Notes: a model not told the origin generated them from the sequence alone. A stretch of 44,234 nucleotides of DNA from Rickettsiales bacterium (GCA_031262525.1 JAISHM010000008.1:1-44234); one strand, 5' to 3'; shown: positions 24,531 to 32,417, counted from the first letter of the stretch. Numbers and translations are program-made.

Positions 24531-25379
24531 TTATCTACTAAACCTTTCACAGGCAGTTCTCTCGAACTGACACATTTGGTTGGCGTTTGACATTTCCGAT
24601 GGAAATGCCGCATCACATTTATTCGGCATATTATTATCACAAACCGATTGAACACACGCGTCAAAGCCCGCATTCCCCGCACAATTATCCGCGGCTATTT
24701 TCATTTTACTTTCCCTGGCTGATTTGTGTTCCGCCGCGATTGCCGCGATATTTTTATCTTTGTTATTCACAGCATTATCACGCACACGCACAATATCTTT
24801 ATAAATATCATCGGTGGATTCATCACAATTGCCCGCAGACACCGCACACCCCGCAAACAACCGCCCCAACGCGCTGTCGTCCAGACAATTTTTCCACCCC
24901 GTCCCACATTGTGTTGAAACACAGGTATTTATACTTTCCGCGCAAGTCGCGGTTTTGGTTTCCGCCGCACCTGCCTTTAATTTTTGACCCGCGACCGCCG
25001 CACCGCCCGCATACTGACACGACTTTTCAATTAAATCATCATAAAACAAAGTATCATCAACACCACATTCATTTTTTTGTTTTTCCATACACTTTTCAAT
25101 TGCCCAGGTGTATCGCGCCACCGGATTGGTCGGCGCGGACTTTATATCCGCCGCAGACAAAGCATTTTTTGACGACGCCACAACAGATTTTAATCCCGGA
25201 ATTGTTCCTGCACTGGGTGTGCCACACAACTGACAACGCGCACCCTGATTTATATTGGCATTTATCGCGCATACAGAATCCAGACAATCCGTCATCGCGA
25301 TTTTACTGCACGCAGAAAAAGCCGTTTCTACCCAAAACAGCCCCAAAAATCCAGCAAAAAACACCGCGATTTTTTTCAT
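24531..25379 (-). CDS. Cysteine-rich exported protein, first gene of the operon
   Basis: A 282-residue protein with signal peptide (about residues 1-22, MKKIAVFFAGFLGLFWVETA). The mature protein begins with C24-x7-C32-x4-C37 and CQLC. An exact C146-x6-C153-x4-C158-x6-C165 motif follows, and a looser version near the end (CAGNAGFDACVQSVC, then CDAAF). It has about 22 Cys in total and no membrane segment besides the signal. It opens a minus-strand operon with the two genes downstream (3-bp gap to the next). ACAGAGAGAT precedes the ATG. It is related in motif to the 901-residue protein at 13791-16496. Function unknown. Confidence 0.82.
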   Translation of the reverse strand: MKKIAVFFAGFLGLFWVETAFSACSKIAMTDCLDSVCAINANINQGARCQLCGTPSAGTIPGLKSVVASSKNALSAADIKSAPTNPVARYTWAIEKCMEKQKNECGVDDTLFYDDLIEKSCQYAGGAAVAGQKLKAGAAETKTATCAESINTCVSTQCGTGWKNCLDDSALGRLFAGCAVSAGNCDESTDDIYKDIVRVRDNAVNNKDKNIAAIAAEHKSARESKMKIAADNCAGNAGFDACVQSVCDNNMPNKCDAAFPSEMSNANQMCQFERTACERFSR

Positions 25380-25443
25380 ATCTCTCTGTAATTATTTAAT
25401 TCTAGCACATACACAAAAATTATAAAAGTAAAATTTTGGTTAT

Positions 25444-25471
25444 TTGACTTTTATTTTTACGATGTTATACT
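25444..25471 (+). promoter_or_regulatory. Sigma-70-type promoter
   Basis: TTGACT (25444-25449), a 16-bp spacer and TATACT (25466-25471), with a predicted start near 25478, just before the next gene's AAAGGAC ribosome-binding site. Confidence 0.7.
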
Positions 25472-25508
25472 GACCCGCTTGCGCACTAAAACAAAGGACA
25501 AATATAGT

Positions 25509-25805
25509 ATGACAATATACAGAAATAAAACAAACGAAAAAGCACATAAAAGAATAATTCGTAATTGGAAAATTGTAATCATTACCATGATTGTGGTTAT
25601 CGCATCTATACCAACAACAAGAAAATATGACAATATTGTAAAACGCAATATGAAAAACAAAAAAACAGAATTTATGACACCTGCACCAAATTCCACAAAT
25701 CGTATTCTGTCCGATAAAGCGGTCAAAATTATAAACGACACCGCCAGAATAAATAAAAATTCATGGTATTGGTTTAACGATATGGTTCGCGGTCTGGGCA
25801 AATAA
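25509..25805 (+). CDS. Small single-TM protein, unknown function
   Basis: A 98-residue protein starting at ATG 25509, downstream of AAAGGAC. A TTG 30 bp upstream is in frame but lies at the predicted transcription start. A basic N-terminus (YRNKTNEKAHKRIIRNWK) precedes one TM segment (IVIITMIVVIASI) and a polar C-terminal part of about 60 residues, probably periplasmic. It has its own promoter and terminator, so it is monocistronic. It resembles the 31358 protein only in layout. No family is recognised. Confidence 0.65.
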   Translation: MTIYRNKTNEKAHKRIIRNWKIVIITMIVVIASIPTTRKYDNIVKRNMKNKKTEFMTPAPNSTNRILSDKAVKIINDTARINKNSWYWFNDMVRGLGK

Positions 25806-25817
25806 ACCAGTATATAA

Positions 25818-25852
25818 AAAAAAACGCGGGAATAACCCGCGTTTTTTTTTGT
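25818..25852. terminator. Bidirectional terminator
   Basis: AACGCGGG/CCCGCGTT stem with A8 before and T10 after, between the 25509 gene and the convergent outer-membrane protein gene. Confidence 0.88.
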
Positions 25853-25861
25853 ATTTTTGAT

Positions 25862-26641
25862 TTAGAACTCTGCCCCGAATTTAACACCAAATCCGAATCC
25901 TTTATCCAATTCGTAATTATAGTGATTTTTATTGGACGCCTCGCCCGTGATATACGCCCCCAGGAACATATCTGGTGTAAAGTTATAATTCACACCCAGC
26001 GCACCATCCCATTCACCTGCGTTATGGAATTGGTTGTCTGTATAACCCGTGTATTCCGCGCCAGCGTTCAGCGACCAATGCGCGTCAATCGCATAGAATC
26101 CATCAACACCCATCGCCAGATAATGTACTCCTTCATCGCCCCAATTAAACGATTCAGAACCCATATAATTAAAATCAAAATGTCCGGCAACCGCCCAATT
26201 TGATTTTTCATATCCCGCGTGCAATCCAGCGGTCCAAACATACGCGGTGTTGTCTTTCTTTAATAATTTTATTTTATGACCGCCCATTTTCCCCCAGATG
26301 TTGCCAACCGCATAATCGCCATACAGGTCAGCCTTCCACCCATTTTGCGCGTCCAAGAAACGATAATCCGCACCAACCGACAATGTCGCCAACATATAAT
26401 CCGTAAATGTATCGGATTCTTGACCCATCAGTTGTCCATGAACTTCTAATTTATCAGAAATTCCATAACCGAATTTTTCGGTCAATTGCCAATTGTTTGT
26501 AAATTTAGATTGCGACCCCAAATCCGTAACGCTATAAAATTTATCTGCTCCTGGACGATACAGAGGGCTGTTGTTGATTGCTGCGTTTGCCGCTGATACC
26601 GCGAACACTGCCAATAAAGATGTTAAAAGTATTTTTTTCAT
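25862..26641 (-). CDS. Outer-membrane beta-barrel protein
   Basis: The start at 26641 (MKKILLTSLLAVFAVSAANA) follows AAGGAAGGGAAAA and gives 259 residues. The mature protein alternates hydrophobic and polar residues in strands: WKADLYGDYAVG, YVWTAGLHAGYEK, WAVAGHFDFNYMG, YLAMGVDGFYAI, WSLNAGAEYTGY, MFLGAYITGEA. It ends GFGVKFGAEF with the C-terminal Phe needed for outer-membrane assembly. About 10-12 strands are expected, a porin-like size. The longer upstream reading frame would hide the signal peptide and is rejected. It ends at a shared terminator. Confidence 0.87.
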   Translation of the reverse strand: MKKILLTSLLAVFAVSAANAAINNSPLYRPGADKFYSVTDLGSQSKFTNNWQLTEKFGYGISDKLEVHGQLMGQESDTFTDYMLATLSVGADYRFLDAQNGWKADLYGDYAVGNIWGKMGGHKIKLLKKDNTAYVWTAGLHAGYEKSNWAVAGHFDFNYMGSESFNWGDEGVHYLAMGVDGFYAIDAHWSLNAGAEYTGYTDNQFHNAGEWDGALGVNYNFTPDMFLGAYITGEASNKNHYNYELDKGFGFGVKFGAEF

Positions 26642-26723
26642 TTTTCCCTTCCTTTGTTTTTTTAGGTACATCTCTATTTTATCAAGAATATATTCTTTTG
26701 CACTAGGAAGGTATTCCGAATAC

Positions 26724-27683
26724 TTAAACAACCGCCGTAACCGCGCGCAACGCGCCATCGCGTGTCAATTGCACCACGCGTAATTTTTGCTTCATTTCAG
26801 CCATTAAATCTGCACGGTCGTATGCCGGTTGAGTATGTAAAATACGGTCTGCAAATGCCGCATACGCCGCATCTGGCGATTCCGCATGAATAGTAGTATA
26901 AAAATGGTCGTGTCCCGTCCCCATCATTTCCCACAGTACCGATGCGTTATCAGTTGAAATTTCCCCACCAATAATAACATCTGGCGTCATACGAACAACC
27001 AAGTCCAGCAATCGCGAATAGTTAAATTGGTTATTTTGTTCGGTTCGCGATAAAACAAAATGCACTCTGTTTTTTTGCGGCACTTTTATTTCACGTGCGT
27101 CCTCGACCGTAATTACACGCGCATTTTGGTCTATCAGTGTTAAAATATGATTCAAGAAAGTTGTTTTTCCTGTTGATGTCGCGCCCGAAATTAAAATCGG
27201 ACTGCCATCATTTATGGCATCCATCAGTTTTTCATATGGGTCATCAGACTTCTTTTTTCCGCGCGGTTTAATCACCAGTAATTTTTCACCTTGCTTTAAG
27301 TGATAGTTAGAAAAATCAACATCGGGCGCACCGCTGCCCCGGATATTCAGCGCAATACCACCCGTCACATCCCGGTCATCATACATTACATTAGGGCCCG
27401 CAATCGCAGAAAAACGATGATTCCCAGGCAGAGTCGCATAAACAACCGGCATTCCGCGAATCGGGTCAAATGGTCGTTCATATACATTTGCGACGCAATA
27501 AATCAGGTCCAACAGATATTGCTGACTTAATTTTTCAGACTGGTACGCAACCCACGGCACACGTGCGCCATGCAGACGCATCCAAACCTCTCCGGCGTGG
27601 TTTATCGCTATTTCCTCGACGAACGAGGGCGAAAAAAACTCTTCCAGTGGTTTTATCAAAGATTCCAAAACGACATCAGACAT
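26724..27683 (-). CDS. VirB11-like secretion ATPase
   Basis: A 319-residue member of the VirB11/GspE hexameric ATPase superfamily, which powers type IV secretion or pilus assembly at the inner membrane. Walker A is GATSTGKTTF (about residue 167), preceded by ILIS. The Asp box is VITVEDAREIKV, Walker B is DVIIGGEI, and the His box is GTGHDHFYTTIHAESP. The N-terminal domain (about 1-130) is of VirB11 type, and length matches VirB11 (about 330-345). No other virB/trb gene is nearby. Neighbours are an outer-membrane protein gene downstream and a divergent lipoprotein gene, so it may act with components encoded elsewhere. Confidence 0.87.
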   Translation of the reverse strand: MSDVVLESLIKPLEEFFSPSFVEEIAINHAGEVWMRLHGARVPWVAYQSEKLSQQYLLDLIYCVANVYERPFDPIRGMPVVYATLPGNHRFSAIAGPNVMYDDRDVTGGIALNIRGSGAPDVDFSNYHLKQGEKLLVIKPRGKKKSDDPYEKLMDAINDGSPILISGATSTGKTTFLNHILTLIDQNARVITVEDAREIKVPQKNRVHFVLSRTEQNNQFNYSRLLDLVVRMTPDVIIGGEISTDNASVLWEMMGTGHDHFYTTIHAESPDAAYAAFADRILHTQPAYDRADLMAEMKQKLRVVQLTRDGALRAVTAVV

Positions 27684-27758
27684 AATTCTATTTTATCATA
27701 AATCGCCACTTGAATCAAAAGGCATTATTTGATAAAATTGTAAAAAAGAGAGTATGCT

Positions 27759-28304
27759 ATGAAAAAATTTGCTTTGATTGGATTATTAGTTTTGTTGGCG
27801 GGTTGTTCGTCCGAATATAATCGCGATGACTTTGCATATGGTGGGGACGACGCGCCATATTATAACGAAACGTCAGCACAAACAATGACTGCGGATAATC
27901 AGTATGCCAATATGGATTCATATATTCCAAAAACAACCGAAGATGCGGCGGCAATGGACCAGAAATGGAATACTTCACGAAAAAGCACTGTATGGCAAGA
28001 ATATCGTGGCGCGATGGTGCGGGTTGAAATTTTACTGGGCAGCAGCGATATGCGTGAAATACGACTTCGTCTGGACCAGGGCGCGAACGGCGCGGACATT
28101 GACGGGAATTCCAGATATGTATTGGAACAGGTCGCGAACTTTGAAATGAAACGGGTCTGTGGTAAAAACGCATCGTCGTATCAGGTTGTGTATGACCAAC
28201 CTTCGTTCGAGGCATTGCGTTCCACGCCATACGCGGACTATCAGATAAAGGACGACGGGCAAACGATGCGCGAATACGGCTTTACCTGTGTGTATGAAAA
28301 ATAA
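27759..28304 (+). CDS. Lipoprotein, unknown function
   Basis: A 181-residue protein with a lipoprotein signal peptide MKKFALIGLLVLLAGC, lipobox LLAGC, so Cys16 should be acylated. The mature part has an Asp/Tyr/Asn-rich stretch, then a domain with RVEILLGSSDMREIRLRLD and two conserved-looking Cys. It starts after AAAGAGAG. The next gene also encodes a lipoprotein 69 bp downstream on the same strand, so co-transcription is possible. No family is recognised. Confidence 0.8.
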   Translation: MKKFALIGLLVLLAGCSSEYNRDDFAYGGDDAPYYNETSAQTMTADNQYANMDSYIPKTTEDAAAMDQKWNTSRKSTVWQEYRGAMVRVEILLGSSDMREIRLRLDQGANGADIDGNSRYVLEQVANFEMKRVCGKNASSYQVVYDQPSFEALRSTPYADYQIKDDGQTMREYGFTCVYEK

Positions 28305-28373
28305 AGTTTTTTTCCTTGTATAAATTTTTAATTCTCTTTATGATTGCGGGGTAAAATTACAAAGGAGAAAAAT

Positions 28374-28700
28374 ATGAAAAAATTATTTAGTGCGGCAGCA
28401 CTGGCGGGCGCTTTGTTTGTGGGCGCATGCGATGCAAATTCAGATGTTGCAAAAAATGGTGATACGGTTGTAATCAACTTTGCAGGATTTTTGGGCGACA
28501 CCCAATTTGCGGGTGGAACGGCGGAAAACTTTCCATTGACACTGGGCAGCGGACAATTCGTCCCAGGATTCGAAGACCAAGTCGTTGGAATGAAAATCGG
28601 CGAAGAACGCGATATTGCAATTACTTTCCCAACACAATACACCCCTGAACTGGCGGGCAAAGATGTTATTTTCAAGGTCAAGGTTGTTGATATCCAGTAA
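28374..28700 (+). CDS. FKBP-type peptidyl-prolyl isomerase lipoprotein
   Basis: The start at 28374 after AAAGGAGAAA gives 108 residues. The signal peptide ends in lipobox VGAC, so Cys19 should carry the lipid. The remaining 90 residues are one FKBP domain: GDTVVINFAGFLGDTQF, the loop with LTLGSGQFVPGFEDQVVGM, GEERDIAITFP, YTPELAGKDVIFKVKVVDI. The sequence is closer to the trigger-factor/SlyD-like FKBP insert than to FkpA. It likely catalyses proline isomerisation in periplasmic protein folding. A terminator follows. Confidence 0.88.
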   Translation: MKKLFSAAALAGALFVGACDANSDVAKNGDTVVINFAGFLGDTQFAGGTAENFPLTLGSGQFVPGFEDQVVGMKIGEERDIAITFPTQYTPELAGKDVIFKVKVVDIQ

Positions 28701-28716
28701 ATAAAAACAAAAATAA

Positions 28717-28745
28717 AAAAACGGGGCCCTGCCCCGTTTTTATTT
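28717..28745 (+). terminator. Terminator after the FKBP gene
   Basis: ACGGGGC, CCT loop, GCCCCGT stem (28722-28738) with A-rich left flank and TTTTTATTT right flank. Confidence 0.82.
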
Positions 28746-28853
28746 AACTTTATGAAAATATTTTTGTGTATCAAAAAATAAGTATTCCCAGGTTTTTAAT
28801 CTATTTTCTGGTTTACCGACCAATTCAATCATATTATTCATATAAAAACATAA

Positions 28854-29039
28854 TTATTCTAATAACCTTTGGTCGCCAGATTCAATGACTCTGCTTCTAA
28901 ACAATTCAAACGCGCTGTTGCATAATTTTATACACATTTCAATATCAGGACTTTCCGGATTACGGGCATATTTCAACATAACCGACAAAATATTGTTCAA
29001 ATAATTATCCATAAAACTTTGAACTTCTTCAATTATCAT
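28854..29039 (-). CDS. Small hypothetical protein
   Basis: A 61-residue polar, probably helical product (MIIEEVQSFMDNYLNNI; MCIKLCNSAFELF) with no signal peptide and no clear ribosome-binding site. It lies between the FKBP terminator and a spanin-like gene pair. Coding potential is plausible but unproved. Confidence 0.4.
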   Translation of the reverse strand: MIIEEVQSFMDNYLNNILSVMLKYARNPESPDIEMCIKLCNSAFELFRSRVIESGDQRLLE

Positions 29040-29102
29040 TGCTTTTTAACCAAATTTCGTTAAAAACACTATAAACCCTAACTAATAATTTGTCAACAAT
29101 AA

Positions 29103-29312
29103 TTATTTCAGACTTTCACACATTTTGTTATGACGATAAATGTTGCGCACCAGCGTATTGCTGATTTTGTCCCAATCGTCCGTCGTTCCATAAATCGGAC
29201 GACAAACCATTACCGCGGTCGTTTTCGCGACATTATTGTCAATCGGCGATGGTGTATTGCCGGCGCAACCAATCACGAATAAGGCTGGAATCAGTTGTAA
29301 TACTGTCTGCAT
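29103..29312 (-). CDS. Outer-spanin-like lipoprotein (Rz1-type)
   Basis: A 69-residue protein with a short lipoprotein signal ending VIGC (Cys15), then a short polar periplasmic part with a CRPIY motif and a C-terminal Cys. Its ATG lies inside the upstream gene in another frame (74-bp overlap) and is preceded by AAGGAGAAATAA. The embedded, out-of-frame lipoprotein following a one-TM protein is the hallmark of phage Rz/Rz1 spanin pairs, which fuse inner and outer membranes during lysis. The related lipoprotein at 43874-44101 shares an IYQPIY-like motif after the signal. Confidence 0.65.
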   Translation of the reverse strand: MQTVLQLIPALFVIGCAGNTPSPIDNNVAKTTAVMVCRPIYGTTDDWDKISNTLVRNIYRHNKMCESLK

Positions 29313-29481
29313 TTATTTCTCCTTGTACTTTGATAATTTGTTGAATATTTTGCGACGCGTCGGATACCCCCTGCCCCACAATTTCAGCGCGACATCTTGC
29401 ATCACCGACGCGCGTCCCCACCCAATAGGCGGCGCACAGCACCCCCGCCCCGAAAATCGTGGTAATTATTATTGTTTTCAT
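29239..29481 (-). CDS. Inner-spanin-like protein (Rz-type)
   Basis: An 80-residue protein with an N-terminal TM anchor (MKTIIITTIFGAGVLCAAYW) and a periplasmic part of about 55 residues containing RCRAEI, a helical stretch and a C-terminal IRDWLRRQYTIAD like alphaproteobacterial phage Rz proteins. It overlaps the Rz1-like lipoprotein gene by 74 bp in another frame. No holin, endolysin or structural phage gene is adjacent, so this is a phage or tailocin remnant, or a captured lysis pair. Confidence 0.62.
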   Translation of the reverse strand: MKTIIITTIFGAGVLCAAYWVGTRVGDARCRAEIVGQGVSDASQNIQQIIKVQGEINADSITTDSSLIRDWLRRQYTIAD

Positions 29482-29535
29482 TTTGATTATTCTTTTCTTT
29501 GTAAATTAGTTTTGGTGGCAATTACCAATTACTAA

Positions 29536-29898
29536 TCATCTTTTTTTCGGAAAGATTTGCTCGCGCGTTCGTGCATCATAAATTGTTTCCAACGTGCTGA
29601 CCGAATGAAAAGCGCCAGTCCGGTCCTGTAAAACATATTTTGTTCTGCCCGGGGCATCACATTCAACCGATGCACGCGGTAAAATTTGCGCATCATAAAA
29701 ATAACGAACATTTTGCCATTGTATTACTGTATCACCCTGGATAGCGTATCCCAAGCGAAAACCCACTGCATCCTGAAATTTTACTGATGGATTATTATGA
29801 TACTCACTGCGATACATTTCACGGATATTGGCACCAATCACATGAACCTTACCTCCTGGGAAAAACCATTCTGCATAATACGCTTTTAACTTTTTCAT
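29536..29898 (-). CDS. Hypothetical protein
   Basis: A 120-residue product without signal peptide or TM: MKKLKAYYAEWFFPGGKVHV, NVRYFYDAQILP, TKYVLQDRTGAFHSV. It is mixed alpha/beta by composition, with one Cys. It lies between rho and the spanin-like pair on the same strand, 26 bp downstream of the rho stop. No family is recognised. Confidence 0.6.
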   Translation of the reverse strand: MKKLKAYYAEWFFPGGKVHVIGANIREMYRSEYHNNPSVKFQDAVGFRLGYAIQGDTVIQWQNVRYFYDAQILPRASVECDAPGRTKYVLQDRTGAFHSVSTLETIYDARTREQIFPKKR

Positions 29899-29924
29899 AT
29901 TATCAATATATTGTTGCGATTTTT

Positions 29925-31193
29925 TTACGAATTCATTGAATTAAAGAAATCATCGTTTGTCTTAGTCGCACGCAATTTATCCAACAAGAATTCCATCGCC
30001 TCTAATGCGCCCATCGGGTTGATAATCCGGCGCAAGACATAGGTCTTGGACAGATTTTCGCGCGACACCAGCAAATCTTCCTTGCGCGTCCCACTGCGCG
30101 TAATATCCACCGCGGGATAGACGCGTTTATCGGACAATTTGCGGTCCAGGATAATTTCGCTGTTTCCGGTCCCCTTGAATTCTTCAAAAATAACTTCGTC
30201 CATCTTTGAACCCGTATCAACCAAGGCTGTTGCGATAATAGTCAAGCTGCCGCCCTCTTCTATATTTCTCGCCGCGCCAAAGAATCGTTTTGGACGCTGC
30301 AAAGCATACGCATCAACACCACCGGTTAAAACCTTACCCGAACTGGGCACAACGGTATTATACGCGCGCCCCAAACGGGTAATAGAATCCAGCAAAATCA
30401 CAACATCTTTGCCCGATTCCACCAATCGTTTTGCCTTTTCAATAACCATTTCCGCAACCTGGATATGACGGGCCGCAGGCTCGTCAAAGGTGCTGGAAAT
30501 CACTTCGCCTTTGACACTGCGTTTCATATCTGTAACTTCCTCGGGCCGTTCGTCAATCAACAAAACAATCAACGCAACCTCGGGATAATTACTGGAAATG
30601 CTGTGCGCAATGTTTTGCAGCATTACGGTCTTACCTGTCCGCGGTGGCGCCACAATCAACGACCGCTGACCCCGACCAGTTGGGGAAATCAGGTCAATAA
30701 CACGTGCAGACAGCGACCGCCCCTTATCCTTATCATCAGGGGTCTCCATCTTTAACATTTTATCTGGATATAATGGGGTCATATCGTCAAAGGATACACG
30801 ATGTTTTAACTTTTCGGGCGCATCACCATTGACCTTTTCAATGGTTTCCAGCGCAAAATATCGTTCGGACTCATTTTGCGGCGCGTCAATTTTACCCTCG
30901 ATATAATCACCTGTTTTCAGACCATATTTTTTAATCAGGGTTGGCGACACATACAAATCATCAGGACCCGCCAAATAGTTTGACTCTGGCGCACGCAGAA
31001 AACCGAATCCGTCCTGCATCCGCTCCAGAACACCGTCCCCGACCAAAATCGTAGATTTATCCATTGAAATCACGCGCAATACCGCAAAGCGCAACTGCTG
31101 GACATTTAATTGGGACGGGTTTTCAATACCCATATCCTCGGCCATTTTTAATAATTGCTGGGGCGACTTCGCCTTTAATTCATTTACATGCAT
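29925..31193 (-). CDS. rho: Transcription termination factor Rho
   Basis: A 422-residue hexameric RNA helicase that ends transcription at C-rich untranslated RNA. The N-terminal Rho-N helical domain ([20 protein letters not shown]) is followed by the cold-shock RNA-binding domain ([20 protein letters not shown]). In the RecA-like ATPase core, Walker A is [10 protein letters not shown], Walker B is [16 protein letters not shown], and the Q-loop/R-loop region is [20 protein letters not shown]. Length is normal. It ends in FFNSMNS and has a strong promoter. Confidence 0.98.
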   Translation of the reverse strand: MHVNELKAKSPQQLLKMAEDMGIENPSQLNVQQLRFAVLRVISMDKSTILVGDGVLERMQDGFGFLRAPESNYLAGPDDLYVSPTLIKKYGLKTGDYIEGKIDAPQNESERYFALETIEKVNGDAPEKLKHRVSFDDMTPLYPDKMLKMETPDDKDKGRSLSARVIDLISPTGRGQRSLIVAPPRTGKTVMLQNIAHSISSNYPEVALIVLLIDERPEEVTDMKRSVKGEVISSTFDEPAARHIQVAEMVIEKAKRLVESGKDVVILLDSITRLGRAYNTVVPSSGKVLTGGVDAYALQRPKRFFGAARNIEEGGSLTIIATALVDTGSKMDEVIFEEFKGTGNSEIILDRKLSDKRVYPAVDITRSGTRKEDLLVSRENLSKTYVLRRIINPMGALEAMEFLLDKLRATKTNDDFFNSMNS

Positions 31194-31243
31194 AATTTAT
31201 CCTTTTGGAGATTTCGCACAGAACTGCGCGATTTGATACATTT

Positions 31244-31272
31244 ATTATAATAAAAACCCACCCAAAAGTCAA
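31244..31272 (-). promoter_or_regulatory. Promoter of rho
   Basis: Read on the minus strand: TTGACT (31272-31267), 17-bp spacer, TATAAT (31249-31244). The leader of about 45 nt contains an imperfect CGCGCA-GTTC-TGTGCG hairpin before the AAAAGGAT ribosome-binding site. Confidence 0.75.
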
Positions 31273-31357
31273 GCCCAAACCACACATTGTGTTTTTTTAT
31301 TGACAATGCAAAAAAAAACTAAGATGGCATCATAACCAAAAAAACAAAGGACTTATT

Positions 31358-31846
31358 ATGACCAATCGAAATAAAAAAAGAAATATATTAAAAGTCCAAA
31401 ATTTTTTATACAGCCTGACGATGGCAGCCGGTATAGCCGTTTTAGTTACGATGCTAGGGTATATGATTGTAATGGGTGGTAAAAGAGAGGACCAACAAAA
31501 GCGAAAAGAGCCAAAAAAAGAATTTACATTTAGGAGTCTGGTCGCTGTGGTAAATAAAACACTGACAAAAGATATAAAACCTGGGGATACAGTATCTCAA
31601 TTTATATACACTTCCGATGGCTTTATAAAAGAAATAAAAGAAATAAAAATGGCCCTTGATTCCACAGGAACATTACGGGCTGTATCCGACACTGTCGCAA
31701 TCCTGAAAAGCAATGATGGAAGATACCTTTACCTTACAATTATCTTTTATTATATTTTCTTTTACTTCCTTACCCGATATAAAACACTTTTTTCTGCGTA
31801 CCTGCGTAAAATCGCATATGCAGACCAGGGACAATCGTATCACTGA
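31358..31846 (+). CDS. Small membrane protein whose C-terminus is replaced by antisense integrase sequence
   Basis: A 162-residue frame with a good AAAGGAC site before ATG. A basic N-terminus leads into one TM (about residues 20-40, MAAGIAVLVTMLGYMIVMG), a charged middle and a hydrophobic stretch (YLTIIFYYIFFYFL). The last 25 or so residues (from TRYKTLFSAYLRK) are read from DNA that on the other strand is the truncated integrase start (junction about 31771). The original C-terminus was therefore lost when the mobile region inserted, or the gene was fused to the element's edge. Function unknown. Confidence 0.6.
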   Translation: MTNRNKKRNILKVQNFLYSLTMAAGIAVLVTMLGYMIVMGGKREDQQKRKEPKKEFTFRSLVAVVNKTLTKDIKPGDTVSQFIYTSDGFIKEIKEIKMALDSTGTLRAVSDTVAILKSNDGRYLYLTIIFYYIFFYFLTRYKTLFSAYLRKIAYADQGQSYH

Positions 31847-31928
31847 CCAGCAGGTTGGTATCGGACTTTAACGACCGTATCCAAGTATTTTGTAGAGTCT
31901 TTGAATAACATTTCCATTGAACTGACAT
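31771..31928 (-). pseudogene. Truncated tyrosine integrase, N-terminal 53 codons
   Basis: Read on the minus strand from ATG at 31928, this matches the start of the intact integrase at 36165 at about 146 of 158 bases, with only one amino-acid change (Lys-Ala-Leu to Lys-Thr-Leu). Similarity ends abruptly at TATATCGGGTA (31771). Everything after the arm-binding start is lost, so no recombinase activity can remain. Confidence 0.88.
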
Positions 31929-31979
31929 TTGCTACCTTTTTACATACACACATTGCCTTTATAAAACGGGTTTATCCAG

Positions 31980-32180
31980 TCAATTCTTTTGGGAAACGAG
32001 AGTATCAAACCACTTTTCTATATCGGACAGGCGATAACGAATAAGATGCCCGATTTTGAGATATTCTGGACCTCCGCCGTCCAGGCGATATTGTTTCAGT
32101 GTGGCTTTGGCGATACCCAGATATTTGGCCAGAGTGCTGGTGGTAAATAAAATGGGGAGTTGTTGAGATTGTTCTTCCAT
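31980..32180 (-). CDS. AlpA/excisionase-type helix-turn-helix protein (left arm)
   Basis: A 66-residue winged helix-turn-helix DNA-binding protein of the MerR/AlpA excisionase class: FTTSTLAKYLGIAKATLKQYR is the HTH; GPEYLKIGHLIRYRLSDIEKW is the wing. Such proteins control integrase expression or direct excision. About 30 of 47 core residues match the right-arm copy at 35920. AAAGGA precedes the ATG. The integrase it once preceded is truncated, so the gene is probably an orphan, but its frame is intact. Confidence 0.85.
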   Translation of the reverse strand: MEEQSQQLPILFTTSTLAKYLGIAKATLKQYRLDGGGPEYLKIGHLIRYRLSDIEKWFDTLVSQKN

Positions 32181-32313
32181 GTAAAAATCCTTTGGTTACA
32201 TGGAATAATTGTTAAATATTAAAATTGGAATTTCGCTCATCAAATTTCACAAAATTTCAAAAGATTGCGTAAAGTGTTAAGTTTTTTTGCAGGGGGAAGT
32301 GGAAAATTTATAC

Positions 32314-32342
32314 TTGCAATTTGCGTTTTTTGCGGTTATGAT
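32314..32342 (+). promoter_or_regulatory. Duplicate tRNA-Met promoter driving a half tRNA
   Basis: TTGCAA (32314-32319), 17-bp spacer, TATGAT (32337-32342). It is identical in hexamers and spacing to the promoter of the intact tRNA-Met, but points rightward into the half tRNA and the cassette, antisense to the HNH gene. Confidence 0.65.
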
Positions 32343-32378
32343 TAGCGAAGTTAAATTTGCACAAACCGCAGATTATAC

Positions 32379-32417
32379 GGGTCGGTAGCTCAGTTGGTTA
32401 GAGCGGAGCGCTCATAA
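32379..32417 (+). repeat. tRNA-Met 5' half, attachment-site copy 1
   Basis: These 39 bp are identical to the 5' half of tRNA-Met, from GGGTCGG to the anticodon loop CATAA. The sequence then switches to TTCCTTTCCATT. The crossover point is thus in or just after the anticodon loop. It is not a functional tRNA. Confidence 0.92.

Larger units (their letters stand above)
31771..32417. repeat. Left inverted arm (partner of 35682-36322)
   Basis: In order from right to left: tRNA 5' half, tRNA promoter, AlpA-type gene, integrase start. The right arm has the same order in mirror image. Similarity is near-complete over the tRNA promoter (about 115 bp) and the integrase start, and weaker between and within the AlpA genes. 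Confidence 0.85.

Noticed and set aside
24587-25399. 270-residue plus-strand reading frame
   Set aside because: It lies antisense to the Cys-rich gene at 24531-25379 and has the His/Pro/Tyr-rich composition of a shadow frame, without signal peptide or ribosome-binding site.
31300-31305. TTGACA as -35 box of the 31358 gene
   Set aside because: No acceptable -10 hexamer lies 16-18 bp downstream.
32379-32417. Second and third tRNA-Met genes at 32379 and 35373
   Set aside because: Only the 5' half up to the anticodon loop is present; there is no 3' half, T-arm or CCA.
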